7,349 nucleotides of DNA, from the NCBI GenBank assembly GCA_937958365.1, contig CALFEW010001022.1, positions 1 through 7,349 of the forward strand, in the 5' to 3' direction. This DNA is from an uncultured Chloroflexota bacterium (GTDB lineage Bacteria; Chloroflexota; Anaerolineae; Promineifilales; Promineifilaceae). Positions 1-5,478 of this stretch are shown piece by piece; position 1 is the stretch's first letter, and the number at the start of each line of letters is the position of its first letter. A model generated the notes under the pieces. That model was given only the letters and a program-made list of their open reading frames with translations. It had not been told where the DNA came from and searched no databases. The position numbers and the translations under genes were made by a program.

Positions 1-999
1 GTGCTGCTGTTTGTGGCGCTGAAAACGGAGGTTCTGGCAACGGCCGTTGCCCACTTCTGGCGCACCCTCACCGGCCAAAACCTCGCCTTGGCCGCTCCCA
101 CCGACCTGGCCTGGTTGGGCTTTTCCTACGTCGCCTTCCGCCTCATCCACACCCTGCGCGACCGGCAAACCGGCCTGCTGCCCAATCTCTCGCTGCGCGA
201 ATACGTCACCTACATCATCTTCGCCCCGGCCTTCATCGCCGGGCCGATTGACCGCGCCGAACGCTTCGTGCAAGATTTACGCGCCCTGCCGCAGTTGGCC
301 TTGCTGGACACGCCGCGCATCGGTGAAGCCGGGCTGCGCATCGCCACCGGCCTGTTCAAGAAACTGGTGATCGCCGATTCGCTGGCGCAGGGGATGTCGT
401 TGACGGCCGTTAACGCCACGCAAGTCACTTCCCCGCTGGCTTTGTGGGTGCTGCTATACGGCTACGCGCTGCGCCTTTATTTCGATTTCGCCGGCTACAC
501 CGACATTGCCATCGGCGTGGGGCTGCTGCTGGGCATCCGCCTGCCGGAAAACTTCAACCGGCCCTACCTCAAGAGCAACATCACCAGCTTCTGGCAAAGC
601 TGGCACATGACGTTAAGTAGTTGGGCGCGCTTCTACGTGTTTACGCCGCTTTCGCGCAGTTTGCTGCGCCGCAAGCCACGGCCGTCGCCCACCCTCATCG
701 TCTTCATCGCCCAAATCGCCACTATGACCACCATCGGCTTGTGGCACGGCGTCACCTGGACATTTTTCATTTGGGGGTTGTGGCACGGCATCGGGCTGTT
801 CATCCACAAACAATGGAGCGACCGCACGCGCGTCTGGTATCGCGGCCTGACCGAGAAACCGGGCCAAAAGCGCGCCTGGACGCTGTTTGGCTGGTTTGTG
901 ACCTTGCAGTTTGTGGTATTGGGCTGGGTGTGGTTCCTACTGCCGGATGTGGCAACGGCCGTTGCCACCCTGGGCAAACTCTTCGGCATCGGCTGGTAA
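1..999 (+). CDS. MBOAT-family membrane O-acyltransferase (AlgI/DltB type), 5'-partial
   Basis: This multi-pass membrane enzyme would transfer acyl groups, usually acetyl or D-alanyl, to an extracytoplasmic polysaccharide or cell-wall polymer. The frame is open from base 1, and the GTG there is probably not the true start. The family signatures are clear: a hydrophobic stretch with FAPAFIAGPIDR near residues 74-85, YFDFAGYTDIAIG near 160-172, FNRPY followed by FWQSWHMTLSSW (F197-H202 onward), then LWHG (His249) and GLWHG (His262). By family knowledge the first LWHG histidine matches the catalytic His of AlgI (His322). That implies roughly 70 or more residues lie upstream of the window. The protein ends soon after the GWVWF segment, so its C-terminus is short like DltB rather than long like AlgI. 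No partner such as an AlgJ/AlgX-like or DltD protein is in view, so the substrate is unknown. It converges on the gene at 1107-2282. Confidence 0.9.
   Translation: MLLFVALKTEVLATAVAHFWRTLTGQNLALAAPTDLAWLGFSYVAFRLIHTLRDRQTGLLPNLSLREYVTYIIFAPAFIAGPIDRAERFVQDLRALPQLALLDTPRIGEAGLRIATGLFKKLVIADSLAQGMSLTAVNATQVTSPLALWVLLYGYALRLYFDFAGYTDIAIGVGLLLGIRLPENFNRPYLKSNITSFWQSWHMTLSSWARFYVFTPLSRSLLRRKPRPSPTLIVFIAQIATMTTIGLWHGVTWTFFIWGLWHGIGLFIHKQWSDRTRVWYRGLTEKPGQKRAWTLFGWFVTLQFVVLGWVWFLLPDVATAVATLGKLFGIGW
35..51. repeat. 17-bp repeat copy 1 with a 16-bp perfect palindrome
   Basis: Bases 36-51 read GGCAACGGCCGTTGCC, a perfect 16-bp palindrome around the ACGGCCGT octamer. Including the preceding T, 17 bases are identical to 950-966. 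It lies inside the acyltransferase gene and encodes Leu-Ala-Thr-Ala-Val-Ala. Confidence 0.8.
949..968. repeat. 20-bp perfect palindrome, copy 2 of the 17-bp repeat
   Basis: Bases 949-968 read GTGGCAACGGCCGTTGCCAC, a perfect 20-bp palindrome centred on ACGGCCGT. It sits in the last codons of the acyltransferase gene, encoding Val-Ala-Thr-Ala-Val-Ala-Thr, and repeats the 17-mer found at 35-51. As RNA it could fold into a stem near the 3' end of the gene, but the palindrome has no unpaired loop of its own. Confidence 0.8.
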
Positions 1000-1029
1000 A
1001 GCCAAAACACAAACCCCCATTCCGGACAA

Positions 1030-1095
1030 AAAGATGAAAGATTGAAAATGAAAGATTGGCGGCTTGTAATCTTCAATCTTCAATCTTTCATCTTT
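1030..1095. terminator. Bidirectional terminator-like hairpin between convergent genes
   Basis: A 17-bp perfect inverted repeat, 1030-1046 against 1079-1095, starts AAAGATGAAAGATTG and ends with its complement. Inside it, 1052-1057 pairs with 1068-1073 around a 10-base loop, with a roughly symmetric internal loop between the two stems. A-rich bases before and TCTTT at the end give short T tracts on both strands. It fills most of the 107-bp gap between the stop at 997-999 and the opposing stop at 1107-1109, the expected place for a shared terminator. It is also internally repetitive: TGAAAGATTG occurs at 1035 and 1049, and the 7-mer ATCTTCA occurs in tandem at 1069 and 1076. It may therefore be a copy of a dispersed intergenic repeat. 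The A/T-rich stem is atypical for a classic GC-rich terminator. Confidence 0.7.
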
Positions 1096-1106
1096 GCTGT
1101 TCAGGC

Positions 1107-2282
1107 TTAATGCCAGACATTTTCATAGGCATGGTCGCCCTTCAGCAGTTGACCGGACGTGAAGCGCGCTGCGTCGAAAGGCGTGATGTCCACCGTTGTC
1201 GCCGCCCCATCCACAATCAACTCGGCCATGCACGCCCCCACCGCCGGGCCAATTTTGAACCCTGTACCGCTGAAGCCGCAGGCCAGATAAAAGCCTTCCG
1301 GCCCGGCCGCGCCTAAAATGGCCCGCTGATCAATGGTCAGACCATCAAACCCACTGTGGGCGCTGTGCAGCGACCCCTGCACCATCAACGGCACGCGGCG
1401 GCAAATACGCTCCACCGCCCGGTCCACAAAATCGGGCGCGGCGTGGTCAGCGTCACCATCGGGCGAGAGGCCGACGGGGTTATTGTCTTCCAGGCCCACC
1501 AGCGTCAGGCCGCCGGTTTCCGGGCGGAAGTACAACGAGTTTGCCATGTCTATCACCGTTGGGTGGCTGGGGCCAATGGCCGCCGGGCGGCGGATGAACA
1601 GGGTATCGTGCCGCCAGGTGTCTATGGGCAGGTCCAGGCCCACCATCTGCCCCACCTGTTTGGCCCAGGGACCGGCGGCATTCACGACGATGGGTGCGTG
1701 GAAATCGCCTTTGCTGGTTTGCACGCCGGTGACGCGGCTGGCGGAGGTGGAGGTGAGAACGGCCGTTACCAGACACTCCTGCACCAGCGTAGCCCCTTGC
1801 TGCCGCGCGGCCGTCAAAAAGCTGCCCACCGTCGCCGACGGATCCGCGTAACCCGATTCCGGCTCATAAGCCGCCACGTCAAAATCGTCGGTCACAAACG
1901 ACGGCGCCAGACGCGCCACATCGTCCGGCGTCACCAACAGCGACGGAATGCCCATCCGCTGGTGCATCGCCACGTTGGCCCGTAGTTGGTCGCTGTATTC
2001 CCGCGCCACAATTTGCACAAAGCCGGTGCGCGTAAACCCACACTCGCCGCCCACCATCTCCGCCCAGTTGCGAAAATAGGCAAACGAAGCCCAGGCCAGC
2101 CGCGATTCCGGCTCCAAATCATAGTGCATCCGTACCAGGCCGCTGGAACGTCCCGTCGCCCCGGAAGCGATGAAATTACGCTCCAGCACCAACGGCTTCA
2201 GACCCAGCCGCGTCAGATGAAACGCCAGGCTCGCCCCATGAATGCCGCCGCCAATAATGATCACGTCTGCTTGTTGATTCAT
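1107..2282 (-). CDS. FAD-dependent oxidoreductase, DAO family (sarcosine oxidase beta/glycine oxidase-like)
   Basis: This is a predicted soluble flavoenzyme that oxidises an amine or N-methyl amino acid; the substrate cannot be told from sequence. The N-terminus holds a dinucleotide-binding Rossmann motif, IIIGGGIHGAS (G11, G13, G16), with Glu34 placed to bind the FAD ribose. The segment ASGATGRSSGLVRMHYD (about residues 39-55) is typical of the sarcosine oxidase beta and dimethylglycine dehydrogenase branch. VVNAAGPWA lies mid-protein, and the C-terminal ACGFSGTGFKIGPAVG matches the FAD-closing motif of the family. Its 391 residues are a normal length for this fold. The ATG is supported by AGGGGG at 2291-2296, 8 bases upstream. 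It lies downstream of the SPFH pair on the same strand, separated by a stem-loop. No sarcosine oxidase alpha, gamma or delta subunit is visible, so it is more likely a single-subunit enzyme. Confidence 0.9.
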   Translation of the reverse strand: MNQQADVIIIGGGIHGASLAFHLTRLGLKPLVLERNFIASGATGRSSGLVRMHYDLEPESRLAWASFAYFRNWAEMVGGECGFTRTGFVQIVAREYSDQLRANVAMHQRMGIPSLLVTPDDVARLAPSFVTDDFDVAAYEPESGYADPSATVGSFLTAARQQGATLVQECLVTAVLTSTSASRVTGVQTSKGDFHAPIVVNAAGPWAKQVGQMVGLDLPIDTWRHDTLFIRRPAAIGPSHPTVIDMANSLYFRPETGGLTLVGLEDNNPVGLSPDGDADHAAPDFVDRAVERICRRVPLMVQGSLHSAHSGFDGLTIDQRAILGAAGPEGFYLACGFSGTGFKIGPAVGACMAELIVDGAATTVDITPFDAARFTSGQLLKGDHAYENVWH

Positions 2283-2306
2283 ACCACAAACCCCCTGAAA
2301 CCATCA

Positions 2307-2342
2307 GGCGGGTGATCTGCCCGCGCCGGCAAATCACCCGCC
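2307..2342 (-). terminator. GC-rich stem-loop after the SPFH operon
   Basis: GGCGGGTGAT (2307-2316) pairs perfectly with ATCACCCGCC (2333-2342). After one C/A mismatch, TGCC (2318-2321) pairs with GGCA (2328-2331) around a 6-base loop. It begins 8 bases past the SPFH stop codon at 2351-2353, as expected for a terminator. No T run follows on the minus strand, so it may be a weak or factor-dependent terminator, or a 3'-end stabilising hairpin allowing read-through into the oxidoreductase gene. A smaller inverted repeat, CCTGA-AACCA-TCAGG (2294-2308), abuts it and overlaps that gene's ribosome binding site. Confidence 0.6.
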
Positions 2343-2350
2343 GTTATCCA

Positions 2351-3259
2351 TTATGCCTGGACCGATTGCGCGCCCAGAATTTGCTTCATCAGTTCCTGAC
2401 TTTTCGGCAGCAGGGTGATTTTCGTGTCACCCTTGAGAATATTTTCTATCTCCAAAATATCAAACATCGCCTCGGCCACGTCCGGGTCGGTGGTAATCTG
2501 CTTCAGAGCTTCGCCAACAATTTTGGGACGCATCGCCTGCGCCTGGGCAAACTCAATCGCCGCGCGGCGCTCGGCCGAATTGGTGATGATGCTTACCCGA
2601 TTGGCCCCATCCTGCCGGATAGCCGACGTGACCTGCCGCAAGCGATTCACCACCTTCTCCTCAATCTGGCGGATCATGCCCCGGTCGCGGAAGTGAACTT
2701 TGCGGATATACACCGACCCCAGCCGGTAGCCCCACTCCTCAGACTTCGGCGATACTTCCGCCCGCACTGTGCGGCTCATGACGTGGCGCGTTTCCAACAT
2801 GTCTTCCAGCGGCATATTGCTCAGCGTGCGCACCGTGGCATTGCTGACGTTGGCCGACAGAGAACCACGCGGGTCTGTGTTCTTGAACAAATAAGCCACC
2901 GGGTCGCTGATTTGCATCTCGTACCAGACGCCAATGCCCATGGGCGCGCCTTCTTCCGAATTCACCGGCAGGCTGCGCAGATATTGTTGGTCCAGGCGCA
3001 TGTCCAGAATACGCCGCGTACCCAGCCAATTGACCACCAGGGCGCTGGGTCCCATGCGCAGCCAGAGCCAGTGTAACCCCGGCTCATGCAAAACGCCTAC
3101 AACATTGCCAAACAACACGTAAACATGACAAGTGCCCTCTTTCACGATGGCGTACACACCAAACAACCGGAACAAAAAGCGGACGACGGGTTCAGCGATG
3201 AAAAAGAACACAAAGAAGAGCATGGCCGTAGCGATAATTGTAGCAAGCTGGCTGATCAT
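2351..3259 (-). CDS. SPFH/band-7 domain membrane protein, second of a pair (HflC-like position)
   Basis: This is a predicted membrane-anchored scaffold protein of the stomatin/prohibitin/flotillin/HflK-C superfamily. Such proteins form large ring-shaped membrane assemblies that organise proteases or membrane domains. A strongly hydrophobic N-terminal segment (about residues 8-34, including MLFFVFFFIA) is followed by an SPFH-like core with GVLHEPGLHW near 55-64, then YEMQISDPVAYLF near 113-125 and LGSVYIRKVHFRD near 180-193. A charged helical stretch follows (about 195-250, including RRAAIEFAQAQAMR). The ATG start overlaps the stop of the upstream SPFH gene as ATGA (3256-3259) and has GGAGGT at 3266-3271, 6 bases away. 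That arrangement indicates translational coupling and fixes the start. The pairing suggests a hetero-oligomer, but I cannot assign it firmly to HflC, slipin or flotillin. Confidence 0.85.
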   Translation of the reverse strand: MISQLATIIATAMLFFVFFFIAEPVVRFLFRLFGVYAIVKEGTCHVYVLFGNVVGVLHEPGLHWLWLRMGPSALVVNWLGTRRILDMRLDQQYLRSLPVNSEEGAPMGIGVWYEMQISDPVAYLFKNTDPRGSLSANVSNATVRTLSNMPLEDMLETRHVMSRTVRAEVSPKSEEWGYRLGSVYIRKVHFRDRGMIRQIEEKVVNRLRQVTSAIRQDGANRVSIITNSAERRAAIEFAQAQAMRPKIVGEALKQITTDPDVAEAMFDILEIENILKGDTKITLLPKSQELMKQILGAQSVQA

Positions 3260-4242
3260 TCTTGCACCTCCAAAATCACGGTTTGGGCCTGGTTGTACAG
3301 CGCCAGACGTACATTGCGCAGGTAAGCATCCAGAGCTTCTGGTCCGTGGCTCTTGATGGCCCGGAGTTGTTCGGCCATAGCCGCCAAAGGTTCTACCTCG
3401 GCCTGAGCGCGTAGGGTCTCGATTTCCACGGCGCGTTTGGACTGCACAATGGTCTGGTCGGCCTGCGCCTTCGCCAGACTGATCTCCGACGACACTTCAT
3501 TGTGGGCGGTGTTGATGGCCGCCAGCGCCGATTCGACCTCGTGCGGCGGCTCGATGCCGGTGATGAGGGAAGCGTCCAACTCCACGCCATAGCGGGCAGC
3601 GGCTGAGGCGCATTCCAATTCCATGTAGTTATTGATTTCGTTCAGATTCTTGCGCAGATCGTTAATGGAGACGCCGCTCATCAAGCTGATGTCCACCTCA
3701 TCTTCGGCAGCGCCTAACGTTTGCGCCTCGAAGCTGGCGATGCGCTGGCGCAAAATGGAGATGAAATAGCCCATGACGTGAACGATGGGTGTTTTGACGC
3801 CGAACAGGTAAGCGTACAGGTTACGTTCGGATGGACGGTAGCGGATCTGCCCATTGAGGGCGATGTTGAGTTGGTCCTTGGTCACGGCGTCTAGCTGGGT
3901 TCCGGCGTGATTGGCTTCAGGCGTTTCCAGGTCCAGAGCCATGTTGATGGTTTCGGTGGCGACCGAAACCTTGTGGACTTTTTCCCAGGGCCAGCGGAAA
4001 TAGGGGCCACCGGGCGGGATGACGCGCACCAGTGGATAGCTGTAGCGTTCTCGGTCTTTTTCGTTTAACGACTCAGAAATGGGATCATCAAGCGTGGTGG
4101 ATTTGCTGAGGCGGACAGCCCGGCCAAATCGGGTTTTCACAGCGCGTTCGTTTTGGTCTACGGTGTAAAAGCCGGTAATGACGTAGCGCAGAAAAAACCA
4201 GCCGATAAAGCCCAGCAATACTCCGGGACAAAATGTGGTCAT
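3256..4242 (-). CDS. SPFH/band-7 domain membrane protein, first of a pair (HflK-like position)
   Basis: This 328-residue protein has one N-terminal transmembrane segment (about residues 7-25), then the band-7 opening GFYTVDQNERAVKTRFGRAV (24-43). PPGGPYFRWPWEKVHKV (about 76-92) is the typical 'G-P-x-F-x-x-P' region of HflK and prohibitin-like proteins. The C-terminal part (about 240-295) is rich in Ala, Glu and Gln, including SSEISLAKAQADQTI, and is a likely coiled coil as in flotillin and HflK. It is the first gene of a two-gene operon with the next SPFH gene, overlapping by 4 bp. The ATG is supported by AAAGGAGAG at 4252-4260. HflK and HflC regulate the FtsH protease in proteobacteria, but no ftsH is here, so that role is inference only. 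The two proteins differ clearly in sequence and are not a recent duplication. Confidence 0.87.
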   Translation of the reverse strand: MTTFCPGVLLGFIGWFFLRYVITGFYTVDQNERAVKTRFGRAVRLSKSTTLDDPISESLNEKDRERYSYPLVRVIPPGGPYFRWPWEKVHKVSVATETINMALDLETPEANHAGTQLDAVTKDQLNIALNGQIRYRPSERNLYAYLFGVKTPIVHVMGYFISILRQRIASFEAQTLGAAEDEVDISLMSGVSINDLRKNLNEINNYMELECASAAARYGVELDASLITGIEPPHEVESALAAINTAHNEVSSEISLAKAQADQTIVQSKRAVEIETLRAQAEVEPLAAMAEQLRAIKSHGPEALDAYLRNVRLALYNQAQTVILEVQE

Positions 4243-4446
4243 GTCTGATTACTCTCCTTTTTGATGGGTTGGTAATTGGGTTCCATCTTACCTTGTTTTG
4301 CCATTTCGCCTACTCTTTCGCCGGACTTTCGTGGCAAAAAGGGCTAAGCGTGGGACACGGCCGTATCCCATCCCCTTTATCACCCGCCCAAACCAATTTA
4401 CAAAAATAGACCTGGTTTTCCCTTGTCAGATGAAATTAATTATGAT

Positions 4447-4600
4447 AGCTTTGATTCTCAAATCCGTATCAAAGCTCGATAACCGCGAAGCAGCGCGGAA
4501 TATACGTAACTGTAGGGGAACCGAATTTGCGTGGCTGGGGGAGCTAACGTAGGCGGGGCCTCTATGAATCCCATGAACCGGCAGACGGCCGTTTCGCCTA
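4447..4600 (+). ncRNA. Candidate structured 5' leader RNA upstream of the LivG-type gene
   Basis: Three stems can be seen. AGCTTTGAT (4447-4455) pairs perfectly with ATCAAAGCT (4468-4476), loop 12. CCGCG (4483-4487) pairs with CGCGG (4494-4498), loop 6. TAGGCG (4550-4555) pairs with CGCCTA (4595-4600), enclosing GGCC-GGCC and an ACGGCCGT octamer. The unpaired purine-rich stretch from about 4512 to 4550 (GTAGGGGAACCG, then GGGGGAGCTAACGTAGGC) looks conserved-RNA-like. Fragments of it recall the c-di-AMP (ydaO) riboswitch core, but the order and missing parts do not fit that class. I cannot assign a family, so this is a structural suggestion only. Confidence 0.3.
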
Positions 4601-4611
4601 TTCACGTTTGA
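4564..4611 (+). CDS. Possible 15-codon leader ORF ahead of the LivG-type gene
   Basis: An ATG at 4564 opens a 15-codon frame (MNPMNRQTAVSPIHV) ending with TGA at 4609-4611. It is in the same frame as the ABC ATPase gene, whose ATG follows 6 bases later. The stop overlaps the GAGG that serves as that gene's ribosome binding site, an arrangement compatible with translational coupling. A weak GGGG lies 5 bases before the ATG. It contains the octamer ACGGCCGT read as Thr-Ala-Val. It could equally be chance, and the in-frame stop mainly shows that the transporter gene cannot start farther upstream. Confidence 0.22.
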   Translation: MNPMNRQTAVSPIHV

Positions 4612-4617
4612 GGCAGC

Positions 4618-5391
4618 ATGGTCCGTGGCGACACCTTTCTAACTGTTGACGGCGTAACTTTATACTTTGGCGGCAACGCCGCGCTATCAGACGTAGCCTT
4701 CGACGTATGTCAGGGCGAAATCCTGGCTATCATTGGGCCGAACGGCGCAGGCAAAACTTCGATGCTCAACTGCATCAGCGGCTTCTATCGGCCGCAAGAA
4801 GGTCGCATCCTCTTCCGCAATCAGGACCTCACCAAAACCCCCACCCACAAAATCGCCTCCCTGGGCATTGCCCGCACCTTCCAAAATATCGCCTTGTATA
4901 CCGGTCTGAGTACCCTGGACAATCTGATGGCGGCCCGCCATATCCACATGCAGCAAAGCAGTCTGGCCAGCACCATCTATTGGGGCCGCGCCCAACGCGA
5001 AGAAGTGCAACATCGCGCCCGCGTCGAAGAAATCATTGATTTCCTGGAAATCGCCCACATCCGCAAAGCCATCGTTGGCGCGCTTTCCTACGGCTTGCGC
5101 AAGCGCGTGGAATTGGGCCGCGCCCTGGCTTTGGAACCAGATTTGCTGCTGCTAGACGAACCGATGGCCGGCATGAACGTGGAAGAAAAAGAGGACATGG
5201 CCCGCTTCATTCTGGACATCCACGAGCGGCGCGGCATGACCATCGTCCTGATTGAGCACGACATGGGCCTGGTCATGGACATCTCTGACCGGGTGGTGGT
5301 GCTAGATTTCGGCCGCAAGATTGCCGAGGGCGCTCCTGAGCAAGTACGCAACGACGAAAAAGTCATTCACGCCTATCTGGGTCAGGCGTAA
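4618..5391 (+). CDS. livG: ABC transporter ATP-binding protein, LivG type (branched-chain amino acid family)
   Basis: This cytoplasmic ATPase powers an importer of the HAAT family, classically for leucine, isoleucine and valine but also for amides, urea and aromatic or aliphatic acids. All ATPase motifs are present: Walker A GPNGAGKTS (40-48), Q-loop Gln89 in ARTFQN, signature LSYGLRKRVELGRAL (156-170), Walker B LLLLDE (176-181), D-loop AGMN and H-loop His214 in IEHD. The tail, with DISDRVVVLDFGRKIAEGAP, is characteristic of LivG rather than LivF. The signature has Leu160 where LivG proteins usually have Gln. Its 257 residues are normal length. The ATG at 4618 is fixed by an in-frame TGA at 4609-4611 and GAGG 4 bases upstream. 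It heads an apparent operon with an acyl-CoA synthetase gene. The permeases and binding protein are outside the window, so the substrate is inferred only from that neighbour. Confidence 0.93.
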   Translation: MVRGDTFLTVDGVTLYFGGNAALSDVAFDVCQGEILAIIGPNGAGKTSMLNCISGFYRPQEGRILFRNQDLTKTPTHKIASLGIARTFQNIALYTGLSTLDNLMAARHIHMQQSSLASTIYWGRAQREEVQHRARVEEIIDFLEIAHIRKAIVGALSYGLRKRVELGRALALEPDLLLLDEPMAGMNVEEKEDMARFILDIHERRGMTIVLIEHDMGLVMDISDRVVVLDFGRKIAEGAPEQVRNDEKVIHAYLGQA

Positions 5392-5393
5392 AA

Positions 5394-5478
5394 AATTGTC
5401 AATGGTCAGTGGCAAATTGCCAATTGTCAGCAGGCGGAGCGTTGACAATAGACCATTGAATGTTCGCAATTGACAATT
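5394..5478. repeat. Nested A/T-rich inverted-repeat element filling the livG-ligase gap
   Basis: AATTGTCAAT (5394-5403) is the perfect complement of ATTGACAATT (5469-5478). Overlapping it, TCAATGGTC (5399-5407) complements GACCATTGA (5451-5459). Inside, ATTGTCA (5423-5429) complements TGACAAT (5443-5449), and GGCAAATTGCC (5411-5421) is itself near-palindromic. The element is built from variants of the unit CAATTGTCA. It runs from 2 bases after the livG stop codon to the base before the ligase ATG, so it is the entire spacer. It is similar in style, though not in sequence, to the repeat at 1030-1095. It could act as an intercistronic attenuator or RNA-stability hairpin, or be a dispersed MITE-like repeat. 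Confidence 0.75.

Larger units (their letters stand above)
4243..4617. promoter_or_regulatory. Divergent intergenic region with promoters and possible structured leader
   Basis: This 375-bp gap separates the divergent SPFH operon (minus) and the LivG-type operon (plus), so it should hold both promoters. The stretch around 4380-4460 is A/T-rich relative to its surroundings. It contains a -10-like TATGAT at 4441-4446 and a -35-like TTGTCA at 4423-4428, but their 12-base spacing is too short for one sigma-70 promoter, so neither is firmly assigned. The plus-strand part from 4447 holds several hairpins, described separately. An 84-codon open frame at 4298-4552 shows no recognisable protein feature and is not called. 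Two ACGGCCGT octamers lie here, at 4357 and 4585. Confidence 0.5.

Noticed and set aside
1030..1095. CRISPR array or insertion-sequence end
   Set aside because: The repeat units are only 7-14 bases without regular spacers, and no transposase, cas gene or target-site duplication is visible.
1356..1985. A 209-codon plus-strand open frame opposite the FAD oxidoreductase gene
   Set aside because: It is a shadow of a well-supported flavoenzyme gene. Its translation is His- and Arg-rich and low in complexity, typical of antisense of GC-rich coding DNA.
2312..3076. A 254-codon plus-strand open frame opposite the second SPFH gene
   Set aside because: It is antisense to a gene with clear membrane-anchor and SPFH motifs, a ribosome binding site and operon context. 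Its translation is rich in His and Arg with no recognisable domain.
4423..4446. Sigma-70 promoter TTGTCA/TATGAT for livG
   Set aside because: Each hexamer is close to consensus, but they are separated by only 12 bases instead of about 17, and the predicted start would fall inside the first hairpin.
4298..4552. An 84-codon open frame in the divergent intergenic region
   Set aside because: It has no convincing ribosome binding site and no recognisable domain, and it runs through A/T-rich promoter-like DNA and the hairpins at 4447-4498.
4500..4600. c-di-AMP (ydaO-type) riboswitch
   Set aside because: Short matches such as GGGGAACC and AGCTAACGTAGGC are present, but the second GGGGUGAAUC-type domain and the internal stems are absent or out of order, so it is kept only as an unclassified leader candidate.
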